Shown here piece after piece: positions 13,236-13,315 of a DNA stretch of 13,315 nt. The stretch spans positions 1-13,315 of the forward strand of contig NZ_JBQCEE010000233.1 in the NCBI RefSeq assembly GCF_051960575.1, given 5' to 3'. The notes under the pieces are model-generated. The model did no database searches. It was not told the origin of the DNA and was given only the letters and a program-made list of their open reading frames with translations. A program made the position numbers and the translations under genes. Numbering within the stretch: the first letter of the stretch is position 1; each line of letters opens with the position of its first letter. The DNA comes from JBQCEE01 sp051960575 (GTDB taxonomy: Bacteria > Actinomycetota > Actinomycetes > Mycobacteriales > Jatrophihabitantaceae).

Positions 13236-13263
13236 GGGCCCCCACCGGGCGATGGGGGGCCCC
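13236..13263. repeat. GC-rich stem-loop upstream of pstC
   Basis: GGGCCCCCA (13236-13244) pairs with TGGGGGGCCC (13253-13262) around an 8-nt loop, with one extra G bulged. It lies about 160 nt before the pstC start. It could be an intercistronic processing or attenuation hairpin after an off-window pstS, or a terminator of an upstream unit. An A/T-rich patch (AAAATTA) abuts it on the right. The remaining sequence to 13315 is G-rich with no recognisable gene. Confidence 0.4.
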
Positions 13264-13315
13264 GAAAATTACCCCGTGAGGAGGTATTTGGGTTGGGGGC
13301 GGGGCCCCTGGTGTG

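Noticed and set aside
13282..13309. G-quadruplex in the G-rich right end
   Set aside because: Only three runs of three or more G are close together, one short of the usual requirement, and the sequence is cut by the window edge.

Overview
The window looks like chromosome from a high-GC actinobacterium. Almost every gene prefers G or C at the third codon position and GTG starts are frequent. The gene content is typically actinobacterial: a DUF6114-type membrane protein, an Rv2074-like F420-dependent reductase, a mycobacterial ChoD-like GMC oxidoreductase, an HxlR regulator with the C-terminal CxxC seen in actinomycete members, and a pst phosphate-uptake operon. The genus cannot be fixed from sequence alone. 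No rRNA, tRNA, CRISPR array, transposase or phage gene was seen.

Layout from left to right. (1) 96-1260, plus strand: a DUF6114-like four-helix membrane protein, followed 4 nt later by a small exported protein. (2) 1271-3405, minus strand, converging on region 1: an 8-helix membrane protein of unknown function, an SRPBCC-fold protein and an 82-residue membrane protein, in that transcription order. (3) 3460-5429: a DHA2/EmrB-type drug exporter (minus) divergent from an HxlR regulator (plus). The short gap and the exporter's first codons carry two similar GGTTTGAT-type inverted repeats, which fits local repression of the exporter. (4) 5568-6950: a divergent pair made of an F420H2-dependent biliverdin-reductase-like protein (minus) and hydroxymethylglutaryl-CoA lyase (plus), with only 30 bp between their starts. 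(5) 6958-7491, minus: a four-helix membrane protein with two CxxC pairs predicted on the same membrane face. (6) 7622-9346, minus: a ChoD-like GMC oxidoreductase with a strong promoter/operator upstream and a perfect 15-bp stem-loop downstream. It is divergent from a class I SAM methyltransferase (9500-10210, plus). (7) 10229-13079, minus: pstC-pstA-pstB, the permease and ATPase of the high-affinity phosphate ABC transporter. A phosphate-binding protein gene (pstS) would be expected just off the right edge.

Most of the window is ordinary housekeeping and transport. Its less explained parts are the DUF6114/exported-protein pair, the unnamed 446-residue membrane protein, the CxxC-paired membrane protein, and several well-formed palindromes in promoters: 4878-4894, 4923-4939, 7517-7532 and 9351-9371. 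Several minus-strand genes have a -10-like hexamer 6-8 nt before the start codon and no Shine-Dalgarno sequence, which suggests leaderless mRNAs. I did not find a convincing new defence, toxin-antitoxin or biosynthetic system. All similarity statements rest on recognition of motifs and recalled family sequences, not on database searches.
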